From positions 1 to 33,326 of the forward strand of contig JAFBAN010000065.1 of the NCBI GenBank assembly GCA_019247775.1: a stretch of 33,326 bases of DNA, written 5' to 3'. Numbering within the stretch: the first letter of the stretch is position 1; each line of letters begins with the position of its first letter. Made by a program: the position numbers and the translations under genes. The stretch is from Chitinophagaceae bacterium. GTDB taxonomy: Bacteria > Bacteroidota > Bacteroidia > Chitinophagales > Chitinophagaceae. The notes beneath the pieces were generated by a model. That model was not told the DNA's origin. It did not search any database and saw nothing but the letters and a program-made list of their open reading frames with translations. This document shows, piece after piece, positions 18,179 to 26,840 of the stretch.

Positions 18179-18960
18179 GCGATAGCCTGGTTAACCGGTA
18201 ATTCAATGAGGACCACCGTGCCCTTGTATCCGGCCGACTGCCATACTACCGAACCCCCGAGCAGATGGGTGCGATGCCGGATATTGCGGATGCCCATCCC
18301 TTCCTGCACGGCATCGGGGTCGAAACCGCTGCCATCGTCTGAAAGCGTGAGCTGCAGTTTGCCGGGAAACTTGGTGATCTTGATATAGAAATGTTCGGCC
18401 TGTGCATGTTTGATCGCGTTCTGCACCAGTTCCTGCACAATTCGGAAAAGAATGATCTGCTCATTCGGTTTCAGCGGCAGGCTCTCCGGCCTGGTAAGGA
18501 AAATATGAAGCGTACGCGAAGAATTGATACGGCTGATCTCTGCTTCCAGGTTCTGGATAAAATTGAACTGAGAAAGCCATTCCTTGTCGAGGGATTTGGA
18601 CAAAGACCGCAGTTCCTGGATGGCCAGCCCCAGGGTTTCATTGGCGGTTACCAATGTGTCGGGCGGATCGCTCAGACTGCGTTGCGTTACACCGATCAAT
18701 AGCTTGGTACTGTTCAGAAGCTGGCCGATATTGTCATGCAGCTCCTTGCTTAACATGCTCATCGTCTCTTCCTGGGTTTCCAGTTGCGATTGCATCAATT
18801 GTTGGTCGAATTCACTCGCCATGATCCTTTTCTCCTCAAAATGCTTTTTCTTACGGTCGTTGTACATCCGCACATAGGTCAGCAATGCAGCAGCTGCAAC
18901 AACCAGGCTGCACGTGAAAATGATAACTATGAAGATGATATTTTGCGCCGATACCTGCAT
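18175..18960 (-). CDS. Sensor histidine kinase (HisKA_3/NarX-type) with one N-terminal TM helix
   Basis: ORF 18175..18981; likely start MQVSAQN at 18960. HisKA_3 motif KELHDNIGQLLNSTKLLIG; HATPase ELVQNAIKHAQAEHF, GSGFDPD, GMGIRNIRHR. ATGA overlap with the response regulator. Confidence 0.9.
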   Translation of the reverse strand: MQVSAQNIIFIVIIFTCSLVVAAAALLTYVRMYNDRKKKHFEEKRIMASEFDQQLMQSQLETQEETMSMLSKELHDNIGQLLNSTKLLIGVTQRSLSDPPDTLVTANETLGLAIQELRSLSKSLDKEWLSQFNFIQNLEAEISRINSSRTLHIFLTRPESLPLKPNEQIILFRIVQELVQNAIKHAQAEHFYIKITKFPGKLQLTLSDDGSGFDPDAVQEGMGIRNIRHRTHLLGGSVVWQSAGYKGTVVLIELPVNQAIA

Positions 18961-19571
18961 ACGAAAGAGTAACTCCAGCAACCGTAAAGCATAAAGTTAA
19001 GTATAGTAAAAATGATAAACCGAACGGGTATATGCTGTTTGCGGTAGATATCTGCAAGGTAATCGAAGAACAGATTGCAGGCAGTGCCGCCAAGATAAAA
19101 AAAGAACAGCGCCGTAATGATCCAGAACGGTGCGTGTTCATAAATATTCACATACTCATCTTTCTTCAGGAAATGATAGAAATACGAAACGCAGATGATG
19201 AGGATGCCCAGCGCGGCAACACTGTTACTCTGTACGCTGTACCTGTCGAAATGGTTGGTGATGCCTTCGAAGATATAGAGCGCCACAAATAATACCAGGA
19301 ACGGAATGATCCAATACGTTACCCTGAAATAAGAACGGCATAGCCGGTACAGGATATAATATTTGAAAAACATTTCTACCGGCAGATAAAGATTGTACAG
19401 ACCATGATTGACCTTGCCCTGCATCAACAGCACATAACCGATGGTTTCGACCACCACGGTAAAAACCATGAACCACCGGAATGAACCCCAGTAATTTTCT
19501 TCCCCTGCAAGGAACCGGAAAGCGAACAGCATACACACGATCTCGGCAACAAGGCCCAATGGTAACAGCAT
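18927..19571 (-). CDS. Polytopic membrane protein of unknown function, overlapping the kinase gene
   Basis: Several hydrophobic helices across 214 aa; stop lies inside the 5' end of the kinase ORF. Confidence 0.75.
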   Translation of the reverse strand: MLLPLGLVAEIVCMLFAFRFLAGEENYWGSFRWFMVFTVVVETIGYVLLMQGKVNHGLYNLYLPVEMFFKYYILYRLCRSYFRVTYWIIPFLVLFVALYIFEGITNHFDRYSVQSNSVAALGILIICVSYFYHFLKKDEYVNIYEHAPFWIITALFFFYLGGTACNLFFDYLADIYRKQHIPVRFIIFTILNFMLYGCWSYSFVCRYRRKISSS

Positions 19572-19583
19572 AGACAGGATGGC

Positions 19584-20063
19584 TTATGGATATGAATTGC
19601 CGGTGTCGAATGAATCATCGCCAACTGGGGGATCGGTTGGGTCATCCCCGCCTTTCAACGGCGCTTTTTTGGCAGTCTTTGTTTTTTTGAGTGGTTTGAT
19701 ATGGATGCCGGTAACCGGGTTATTGATGGTGATGATCTTGCGGGTAACCGGATCGGCAGTGAAGCGGGTTGCTACCAGCATATAAGTTACGTTCCCCCCG
19801 CTGTATCCGGGTATGATCGCAATACCTCTTTCGGCAACGGGCACGGGGTCGGCAGGGTTAGGATTGATCGTTTTTTCTGCAGAATCCAGGAAAGCGCGGA
19901 TCTCCTCAATGGTATGCACCACCGCTTCCGGAAATTCCGGTGCATCGGTAGCGGCATCCATCCGCTTGTAGAACGCATTCATCATTTTCTTGGCTTGTCC
20001 GGGGGGCAATCCGCCACGCAAACCATTCGCAGCGCTGGGGGCTGTTTTCTTAGCTTTGGCCAT
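19584..20063 (-). CDS. Hypothetical basic protein, 159 aa
   Basis: Intact ORF starting MAKAKKTAPSAANGLRGGLPPGQAKKMMNAFYKRM, 12 nt upstream of the membrane protein gene. Confidence 0.65.
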   Translation of the reverse strand: MAKAKKTAPSAANGLRGGLPPGQAKKMMNAFYKRMDAATDAPEFPEAVVHTIEEIRAFLDSAEKTINPNPADPVPVAERGIAIIPGYSGGNVTYMLVATRFTADPVTRKIITINNPVTGIHIKPLKKTKTAKKAPLKGGDDPTDPPVGDDSFDTGNSYP

Positions 20064-20122
20064 GTTACAGTTAGTTTTGATGTTGAACCCCCAATATTGA
20101 AATATTTATCCGGAATTGAAAG

Positions 20123-20136
20123 CGGGAAATTTCCCG
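20123..20136. promoter_or_regulatory. Perfect 14-nt palindrome CGGGAAATTTCCCG in a divergent intergenic region
   Basis: Read directly between the divergent starts at 20063 (-) and 20183 (+). Confidence 0.45.
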
Positions 20137-20182
20137 TTTTTGGAAAACGCGCCGGAATCACAGTATCTTTTGATGCAATCGA

Positions 20183-21460
20183 ATGAATAAGACAACAACA
20201 CCCCGTCGTTTAAAGGCTATTCTCAGCGGATCGGTCGGTAACCTCGTAGAATGGTACGACTGGTATGCCTACGCCGCTTTTTCCATTTATTTCGCGCCGG
20301 TATTTTTTCCCGGAAAAGACGCCACGGCCAATCTCCTGAATACCGCCGGAATTTTTGCCGTAGGCTTCTTAATGCGACCTATCGGCGGATGGCTATTCGG
20401 CAGCCTGGCCGATCGTAAAGGGCGCAAATGGGCCATGACCTTATCGGTACTGCTGATGTCGTTCGGCTCGCTTACCATAGCGCTTACGCCGTCCTATAAA
20501 CAGATCGGCATCGCCGCGCCGGTGCTGTTGTTGCTTGCCCGGTTGCTGCAGGGGTTGAGCGTTGGCGGCGAATACGGAACCGCCGCCACTTACCTCAGCG
20601 AAATGGCTTCGACGGAACGGCGCGGGTTCTATTCCAGCTTCCAGTATGTGACGCTGATCGGCGGGCAGCTGATCGCTGTCGGCGTTCAGTTGCTGATGCA
20701 GTATGTTTTTTTCAGCGCCGAACAACTCAGCGCCTGGGCCTGGCGGATCCCTTTTGTGATCGGGGCATTGTTATCGGTTACCGCTTTTTACCTGAGACGA
20801 AGCATGGAAGAGACCGAAGCCTTCCGCCATACGGGCGATCAGCCTGCCGCCAAAAAAGGCTCGGTGCGGGAGCTGTTCAGGCATCCCAAAGCGGTGCTGA
20901 CGGTAGCCGGACTTACACTCGGCGGAACGCTGGCATTCTATACCTACACTACTTACATGCAGAAGTTCCTGGTGAACACGGTGCATCTCGCCAAAGAGAA
21001 AGCCACCCTGCTCAGCTTCCTGAGCCTGTTCATCTATGCAGCGATACAGCCTTTGTTCGGCTTATGGTCTGACCGCATCGGCCGCCGCCCGCTGCTGATC
21101 GGGTTCGGGATACTGGGTACCATCTGTACGGTGCCTATCATGACGGCGATCGCCCATGAACAAAACCTCTGGATGATCTTCCTGCTGATGATGGCGGCCC
21201 TGGTGATCGTGAGCGGATACACTTCCATCAATGCCATCGTAAAAGCTGAATTATTTCCTGCGGAGATCAGGGCGCTTGGCGTTGGTTTCCCTTATGCAAT
21301 TGCAGTGGCATTATTTGGCGGTACGGCGGAATATCTTGCGCTGTGGTTCAAAAATGCCGGCAATGAAACCGGCTACTACTGGTACGCCTCAGGCTGTATT
21401 TTTATTTCACTGATCGTATATCTTTTTATGAAGGATACAAAAAAGACCTCTCTGATATAA
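20183..21460 (+). CDS. MFS transporter, metabolite:H+ symporter family (KgtP/ProP-like)
   Basis: GNLVEWYDWYAYAAFSIYFAPVFFP; GFLMRPIGGWLFGSLADRKGRK; RLLQGLSVGGEYG; about 12 TM segments. Confidence 0.9.
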   Translation: MNKTTTPRRLKAILSGSVGNLVEWYDWYAYAAFSIYFAPVFFPGKDATANLLNTAGIFAVGFLMRPIGGWLFGSLADRKGRKWAMTLSVLLMSFGSLTIALTPSYKQIGIAAPVLLLLARLLQGLSVGGEYGTAATYLSEMASTERRGFYSSFQYVTLIGGQLIAVGVQLLMQYVFFSAEQLSAWAWRIPFVIGALLSVTAFYLRRSMEETEAFRHTGDQPAAKKGSVRELFRHPKAVLTVAGLTLGGTLAFYTYTTYMQKFLVNTVHLAKEKATLLSFLSLFIYAAIQPLFGLWSDRIGRRPLLIGFGILGTICTVPIMTAIAHEQNLWMIFLLMMAALVIVSGYTSINAIVKAELFPAEIRALGVGFPYAIAVALFGGTAEYLALWFKNAGNETGYYWYASGCIFISLIVYLFMKDTKKTSLI

Positions 21461-21480
21461 CGCTGATAAACCTCCTTATT

Positions 21481-21937
21481 TTCTTTTTCTCTTCGTTCTT
21501 CTTTTATTGAAACTTGCTGCGAGTGAGGTAAGGTTTCGCTAAGAGTGGATAGGAGCAAAGGAGCTAAGGAGGGGTCACTCCTGCTACCCTCATTCACTCT
21601 TTTGACCTCCTGGCGAAACCCTTTCGGTGCTAACACATCCAAGGGTTCTTTTTCTCTTCGTTCTTCTTTTATTGAAATTTGCTGCGAGTGAGGGAAAGGT
21701 TTCGCTAAGAGTGGATAAGAGCAAAGGAGCTTAAGAGGGACCACTCCTGCTACCCTCATTCACTCTTTTGGCCTCTTAGCGAAACCCTTTCGGTGCTGAC
21801 ACATAGAAGGGTTCTTTTTCTCTTCCTTCTTCTTTTATTGAAACTTGCTGCGAGTGAGGGAAAGGTTTCGCTAAGAGTGGATAAGAGCAAAGGAGCTAAG
21901 GAGGGATCACTCCGTGACACTTATTTGCTCTTTGAGG
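21481..21937. repeat. Tandem array of 2.75 copies of a ~165 bp element (family G, locus 2)
   Basis: TTCTTTTTCTCTTC(G/C)TTCTTCTTTTATTGAAA starts at 21481, 21646 and 21812 (periods 165 and 166). Each copy contains GGTTTCGCTAAGAG; copies 1-2 end in (T)GGCGAAACC / TTAGCGAAACC. Confidence 0.92.
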
Positions 21938-21939
21938 TT

Positions 21940-24054
21940 CTACCTAAACAAATGATACACCGCAAAGCTCATCAGATAAGCGAGTCCGGTCATGTAGATA
22001 AACTGGAACACCGGCCATTTCCAGCTGCGGGTTTCGCGGCGCACTACCGCCAATGTGCTCATGCATTGCATGGCCAGCACATAGAACACCATCAGCGACA
22101 GGGCGGCAGGCAATGTGTACACCTGGCTTCCATCAGGCTTTCGCGCAGCCTGCATTTTTTCGCGCAGCGAGGCATTATCCGTTTCCTCCACGCTGTAGAG
22201 TGTGGCCATAGTGCCCACGAAAACTTCTCGCGCCGCGAATGACGTGATCAATGCAATACCGATCTTCCAATCGTATCCCAAAGGGGAAATAACAGGCTCG
22301 ATGGCATGCCCTAAAATACCGGCATAGGAATTCTGAAGTTTTTCTGCAGAGAACTGCCGGTCGAGTATTTTTTTCTGGGCAGGCTGCTGCTGTTCCAGCA
22401 ATGCATATTTCGCCTCTACCTGTTGCATGCGGTGGCCCGGGCCGAATGAGCTGAGGAACCACAGCAGCAGGCTGATGACCATGATCACTTTGCCGGCGTC
22501 GGTAACGAAGATCTTTGCTTTTTCCACCATGGTGATCCCGACATTCTTCCAGCGCGGCGAACGGTAAACAGGCAGTTCGAGGATGAAGAAACTTTTTTCC
22601 TTGATGTTCACGAACCATCTCATCACATAACTCACTATCAGGGCCATCACGGTACCGAGCAGGTAGAGCGCCATCATCACCAGCCCCTGCAGGCTGAGAA
22701 AACCCAGGTAGTACCGGTCTGCAATGACCAGCGAGATCAAAATGGTGTAAACAGGTAATCTCGCACTGCAACTCATCAATGGCGTTACAAGTATGGTGAG
22801 CAGCCTTTCTTTTTTATTCTCGATGTTCCGCGCACTCATGATGGCCGGCACTGCGCAGGCGAAACCGCTGATCATCGGCATCACACTTTTTCCGTTGAGC
22901 CCTACTTTGCGCATCAGTTTATCGCTCAGGAAACTGATCCTGGCCATATAGCCCGTGTCTTCCAGTATCGTGATCAGTCCGAACAGGATCATGATCTGCG
23001 GTACGAATACCAGGATGCCGCTGAGTCCGGCAACAAGCCCGTTGATGATAAGATCGCTCCACCAGGCCTGCGGCAGAACATGGCCCAGCCACCCACCCGC
23101 TTCCTTGAACATCCATTCGATACCATCCATCGGAAACCGCGCCAGCCAGAAAATGCTCTGGAACAGCAGGAAGAGTACGCCCAGCAGGATCAGGTAACCC
23201 CAGGTCTGGTGCAGGAGGAGATCATCAAGCTTATCAGTGAACAATTTTTTCTCCAGCGGTCCGGGTTCCACTACATGCTGCTGCATGATCTGGCGGATGC
23301 GCGTGTAGCGCTGCATGATCTCCTCGGCCTGCGTTTTGGTGGGATTGAACTGGTTATCGATCTCCACCTGTTCTATCGCGGTTTGCGTGGAATCGTTGAG
23401 CGGAAAATTTTCATGACTGATCAGGTAATGAATAGACATGTAGTCGCTCATCTGCGGAAACATGCGCTGGATGCCGTCGATAGCGGCAGGCGCCAGTTTT
23501 TTTGTCTGCATGAATTCGCGTGGTGACAGGCCCTGGTTCATTTTGGCGGTATGGGCCAGTACTTTTTTCAGTTCGCCAAGACCTTTGTTCTTTCTCGGAT
23601 TTACCGCCACTACCGGGATGCCCAGCTCGGCTTCAAGCCCGCTGATATCGATGCTGATATCTTTTTTGGCGGCGATATCGTTCATGGTGAGCGCTATCAC
23701 CAGCGGGATCTTGAGGTCGATGATCTGGCTGCAGAAAAGCAGGTTGCGTTTGAGGTTGCTGGCGTCTGCCACCAATAGCACCAGGTCGGGCTGGATATCG
23801 GCATCGGCGCCCATCAGCACTTTATAGGCCACCCATTCGTCGCCACGGCGGGGATAGAGGCTGTAGGTGCCGGGCAGATCGATCAATGTGGCCTGAAAAC
23901 CTTCTTCCAGTTTCAGGTGGCCGGTCTTTTTGTCGACGGTAACGCCGGGAAAATTGCCCACTTTCTGGTTCAGTCCGGTAAGCGCATTGAACAGTGAGGT
24001 CTTTCCGCTGTTGGGATTACCGACCAGTGCGATATGTAGCGCAGGTTTTGACAA
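21940..24054 (-). CDS. feoB: Ferrous iron transport protein B
   Basis: G-domain GNPNSGKTSLFNALTGLNQKVGNFPGVTVDKKTG; DLPGTYSL; core motifs PMISGFACAVPAIMSAR, LVTPLMSCSARLPVY. Confidence 0.95.
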   Translation of the reverse strand: MSKPALHIALVGNPNSGKTSLFNALTGLNQKVGNFPGVTVDKKTGHLKLEEGFQATLIDLPGTYSLYPRRGDEWVAYKVLMGADADIQPDLVLLVADASNLKRNLLFCSQIIDLKIPLVIALTMNDIAAKKDISIDISGLEAELGIPVVAVNPRKNKGLGELKKVLAHTAKMNQGLSPREFMQTKKLAPAAIDGIQRMFPQMSDYMSIHYLISHENFPLNDSTQTAIEQVEIDNQFNPTKTQAEEIMQRYTRIRQIMQQHVVEPGPLEKKLFTDKLDDLLLHQTWGYLILLGVLFLLFQSIFWLARFPMDGIEWMFKEAGGWLGHVLPQAWWSDLIINGLVAGLSGILVFVPQIMILFGLITILEDTGYMARISFLSDKLMRKVGLNGKSVMPMISGFACAVPAIMSARNIENKKERLLTILVTPLMSCSARLPVYTILISLVIADRYYLGFLSLQGLVMMALYLLGTVMALIVSYVMRWFVNIKEKSFFILELPVYRSPRWKNVGITMVEKAKIFVTDAGKVIMVISLLLWFLSSFGPGHRMQQVEAKYALLEQQQPAQKKILDRQFSAEKLQNSYAGILGHAIEPVISPLGYDWKIGIALITSFAAREVFVGTMATLYSVEETDNASLREKMQAARKPDGSQVYTLPAALSLMVFYVLAMQCMSTLAVVRRETRSWKWPVFQFIYMTGLAYLMSFAVYHLFR

Positions 24055-24259
24055 GAGACAATAATAGTGGCAAATGTAAGTTGGGATAAATGGCCGGGGT
24101 TACGGGATCGGGAACAAGTGAAGTAGAATAACCAGCCTTTAACAGCTGGATTTTCGTTGGGCAGGATCAGGTTTATGAAAAGCGAAACTTTCAGCCGGAA
24201 AGCAAAACTATCACACAAACACCGCAGGTTGCATTCCGCACTGTATTTTTGTTGCACAA

Positions 24260-25912
24260 ATGAGCTGTATGAAAAAGATCCTGCCGGTGTTGATGCTGGT
24301 ACCCGTGTTGGGCCTGGCCCAGAGCAAAAGAAAGAAACGGCAAATGGATGAAAAAGCGAATGCGGAGCTGGTAACTCATCTCAGATCGCATATTCAATAC
24401 CTGGCAGACGATAAACTGGAAGGCAGACGCGCGGGCACCAGGGGCGAGGAGCTGGCCATGCAGTATATCGTTGCCCAGTACGAACAAATGGAATTGCCTG
24501 CGGCCGGCAGCCAGGGTTATGTGCAGGAATTCGAGATCGATGAAGGCAAACAGGTAGATGCGGTTACCAGTTTAACCGTGGATGGAAAAAAGCTGGAGCT
24601 GATGCGGGACTATATTCCGCTTGCCTACAGCGCCACCCGAAAAGTTACAGGCTCGCCCGCCATGGCACTCACAGAACCCCGCCAACCCTGGTTCATGGAC
24701 TTGAAGGAGCTGCTCGAGGAGAACAAGAACAATCCGCATTTCGATGCGGAAGAAGAGATCAAAAAGCAGGCAGATAAAGCGGCCGGCAAAGGCGCCACCG
24801 CGCTGTTCGTTTACAATACTTCCAACCTCGTCGATAACATGGCCTTCAACCGGAACGATAAAAGCGCGGCGCTGAAAATTCCGGTCGTGTATATCACCAA
24901 AAGCGGCTATGAACATTTTTTTTCCGATCATGATGCCACCCTGCCGCTGGAACTGAATATCAGTTTTTCCCAGAAAAAAAGAAAAGCGCGGAATATTGTG
25001 GGCTTTATCGATAACCATGCCGCCAATACCATCATACTCGGTGCGCACTATGATCATCTCGGTTACGGTGAAGACAAGACCGCGCTGGACACTATTCATG
25101 CCGTACACAATGGCGCCGACGACAATGCCAGCGGAACGGCTGCGCTGATAGAACTGGCGCGTATGCTCAAAAGATCCGCCCCGGCCGGCAATAATTACCT
25201 CATCATTAATTTTTCGGGCGAAGAGCTGGGCTTGCTGGGCAGTAAATACTGGCTCGAACATCCGACGGTGGCGATCCAGCCCAATTACATGATCAATATG
25301 GACATGGTAGGCAGATATGATACCAGCCATAAACTTACGATCGGCGGCTATGGTACTTCGCCAATATGGGGGCCGATATTCACTGCCGAAAAAAATTCCC
25401 TGCTGGTAAAATTCGACAGCACCGGCAGCGGCCCCAGCGATCACGCCGCATTCTATCGCAAGGATATCCCGGTATTATTCTTTTTCACCGGCAGCCACAG
25501 CGATTACCACAAAGCCACCGATGATTGGGATAAGATCAATTACGATGCGGAAAAAGACATCGTAAAACTCGTCTACCATATTGTGGAGACCACCAATGAT
25601 AAAGGCAGACTTGCGTTCACCAAGACCAATGATCCGCAGATGGGCAGAACGGCGTTCAAAGTTACCCTCGGCGTGATCCCCGATTACGGTTACAGCGGAA
25701 ACGGCATGCGCATCGACGGTGTTAGCCCGGGCAAGCTCGCCGAAAAGATCGGCCTGCAGGCTGGCGATGTGCTGATCCAGCTCGGCGATTACAAATTCGC
25801 CGACGTGTATGCCTACACCAAGATCCTGGCAAATTTCAACAAAGGAGATAAAACCAAGTTGCGTATAAAAAGAGGAACGGAAGAGAAAGTGTTCGATGTG
25901 GAATTTCAGTAG
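24260..25912 (+). CDS. M28-family aminopeptidase with PA-like insert and C-terminal PDZ domain
   Basis: ILGAHYDHLGYG, NGADDNASGTAALIELAR, NFSGEELGLLGS, MINMDMVGR, GSGPSDHAAFYRKDIPVLFFFTGSHSDYH; PDZ GMRIDGVSPGKLAEKIGLQAGDVLIQLGD. Confidence 0.92.
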   Translation: MSCMKKILPVLMLVPVLGLAQSKRKKRQMDEKANAELVTHLRSHIQYLADDKLEGRRAGTRGEELAMQYIVAQYEQMELPAAGSQGYVQEFEIDEGKQVDAVTSLTVDGKKLELMRDYIPLAYSATRKVTGSPAMALTEPRQPWFMDLKELLEENKNNPHFDAEEEIKKQADKAAGKGATALFVYNTSNLVDNMAFNRNDKSAALKIPVVYITKSGYEHFFSDHDATLPLELNISFSQKKRKARNIVGFIDNHAANTIILGAHYDHLGYGEDKTALDTIHAVHNGADDNASGTAALIELARMLKRSAPAGNNYLIINFSGEELGLLGSKYWLEHPTVAIQPNYMINMDMVGRYDTSHKLTIGGYGTSPIWGPIFTAEKNSLLVKFDSTGSGPSDHAAFYRKDIPVLFFFTGSHSDYHKATDDWDKINYDAEKDIVKLVYHIVETTNDKGRLAFTKTNDPQMGRTAFKVTLGVIPDYGYSGNGMRIDGVSPGKLAEKIGLQAGDVLIQLGDYKFADVYAYTKILANFNKGDKTKLRIKRGTEEKVFDVEFQ

Positions 25913-26041
25913 TGAATGGTGAATGGGGATCGTGAAGCGTGAGACGTGAGACGGCAGTCGGTCACTCCAGGAAACAGCCACCTGTTCACCAATCACGTCT
26001 CACGCCTAACGCCTCACGCCTCACGTCTCACGCCTGCCGCC
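25913..26041. repeat. Inverted heptamer arrays (GCGTGAG/TCACGCC units) between co-directional genes
   Basis: Left TGAATGG TGAATGG ... GCGTGAG ACGTGAG ACGGCAG (25913-25957). Right TCACGTC TCACGCC TAACGCC TCACGCC TCACGTC TCACGCC TGCCGCC (25993-26041, seven consecutive units). Confidence 0.88.
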
Positions 26042-26042
26042 C

Positions 26043-26477
26043 ATGAAGCTTCGCCTCAACATAGAAGAACTGAACGACGACTTCTTCGAAGACACGCGGC
26101 TATTGGGTATTACGGCGCCTATGAAGAATTATCAGTTCTGCCTGCAACTGAATAACCTGCTGGGCTATAATTTCAGGCTGAATGCCGATATCGAGATCCA
26201 CCTGCGGAAAAAGGGCAGGAGCTATTATTTTCCGATCTATCAGTCCAGAGAACCCAATAGCTTCCTGGTCCACTATTTGTACCATAACCAGTTCGATGGC
26301 GAATACCTGCTGCCCGAATTCAAGCATATGGATTTTCTCTGGCTGATGAAGGGCGACCTGGTGGATGATAACAGGTGTGAATGGATCAAGCAGTCTGTGA
26401 AAAACCTGAACGGCGTTCAGCTCGTGGCCGAACTAACCAATGAGCAGATCAGGAACAAAGGCAATATGGTTTTCTAA
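26043..26477 (+). CDS. IPExxxVDY family protein
   Basis: [37 protein letters not shown]...[12 protein letters not shown] resembles the Bacteroidota-restricted IPExxxVDY family. Confidence 0.75.
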   Translation: MKLRLNIEELNDDFFEDTRLLGITAPMKNYQFCLQLNNLLGYNFRLNADIEIHLRKKGRSYYFPIYQSREPNSFLVHYLYHNQFDGEYLLPEFKHMDFLWLMKGDLVDDNRCEWIKQSVKNLNGVQLVAELTNEQIRNKGNMVF

Positions 26478-26515
26478 ATCTGAAATCAGCATTCTCCAAT
26501 CTAAAATTCCTGCCC

Positions 26516-26746
26516 ATGTGGACCGAACAGAACAACACGCTTTACCGCAAATTCGAATTCCGGGATTTCTCGGAAGCATTTGCCTTCATGACCCGGGTAG
26601 CGCTGGAAGCGGAAAAAATGAACCATCATCCCTTATGGACCAATGTCTGGAACAAAGTGGAGATCTGGTTGAATACCCACGACGCGGGGGATATCATCAC
26701 CGAGAAAGATCATAAGCTGGCGAAGAAGATCGATGGTTTGATATAG
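26516..26746 (+). CDS. 4a-hydroxytetrahydrobiopterin dehydratase (PCD/DCoH)
   Basis: [61 protein letters not shown]; conserved HHP and DxxxxxxxD-LA pattern. Confidence 0.9.
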   Translation: MWTEQNNTLYRKFEFRDFSEAFAFMTRVALEAEKMNHHPLWTNVWNKVEIWLNTHDAGDIITEKDHKLAKKIDGLI

Positions 26747-26749
26747 TCC

Positions 26750-26818
26750 CTTTTGCTTTTATCCACTCCTGGCAAAACCGGCGGCTTCGCAATAGAAGAG
26801 GAACGAAGGAAAAGAGCA
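26750..26818. repeat. Degenerate/half copy of the family G element (locus 3)
   Basis: TTTTGCTTTTATCCACTCCTGGCAAAACC...CAATAGAAGAGGAACGAAGGAAAAGAG matches the reverse complement of the locus-2 unit. Confidence 0.7.
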
Positions 26819-26840
26819 ATATGCGGCTTAAGGCTGATAG

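Noticed and set aside
21376-21759. 127-aa ORF with repeated LLSTLSETLPHSQQVSIKEERREKE
   Set aside because: Arises from reading through the tandem family G element; internal repeats follow the DNA repeat, and there is no start context or homology.
21481-21937. Possible CRISPR array
   Set aside because: The whole ~165 bp unit repeats, with no unique spacers and no cas genes.
24572-25444. 290-aa minus-strand ORF
   Set aside because: Antisense to the M28 peptidase, which has complete catalytic motifs.
25993-26041. Possible CRISPR, iteron origin or minisatellite
   Set aside because: 7-nt contiguous units without spacers, paired with an inverted arm; no rep gene nearby.
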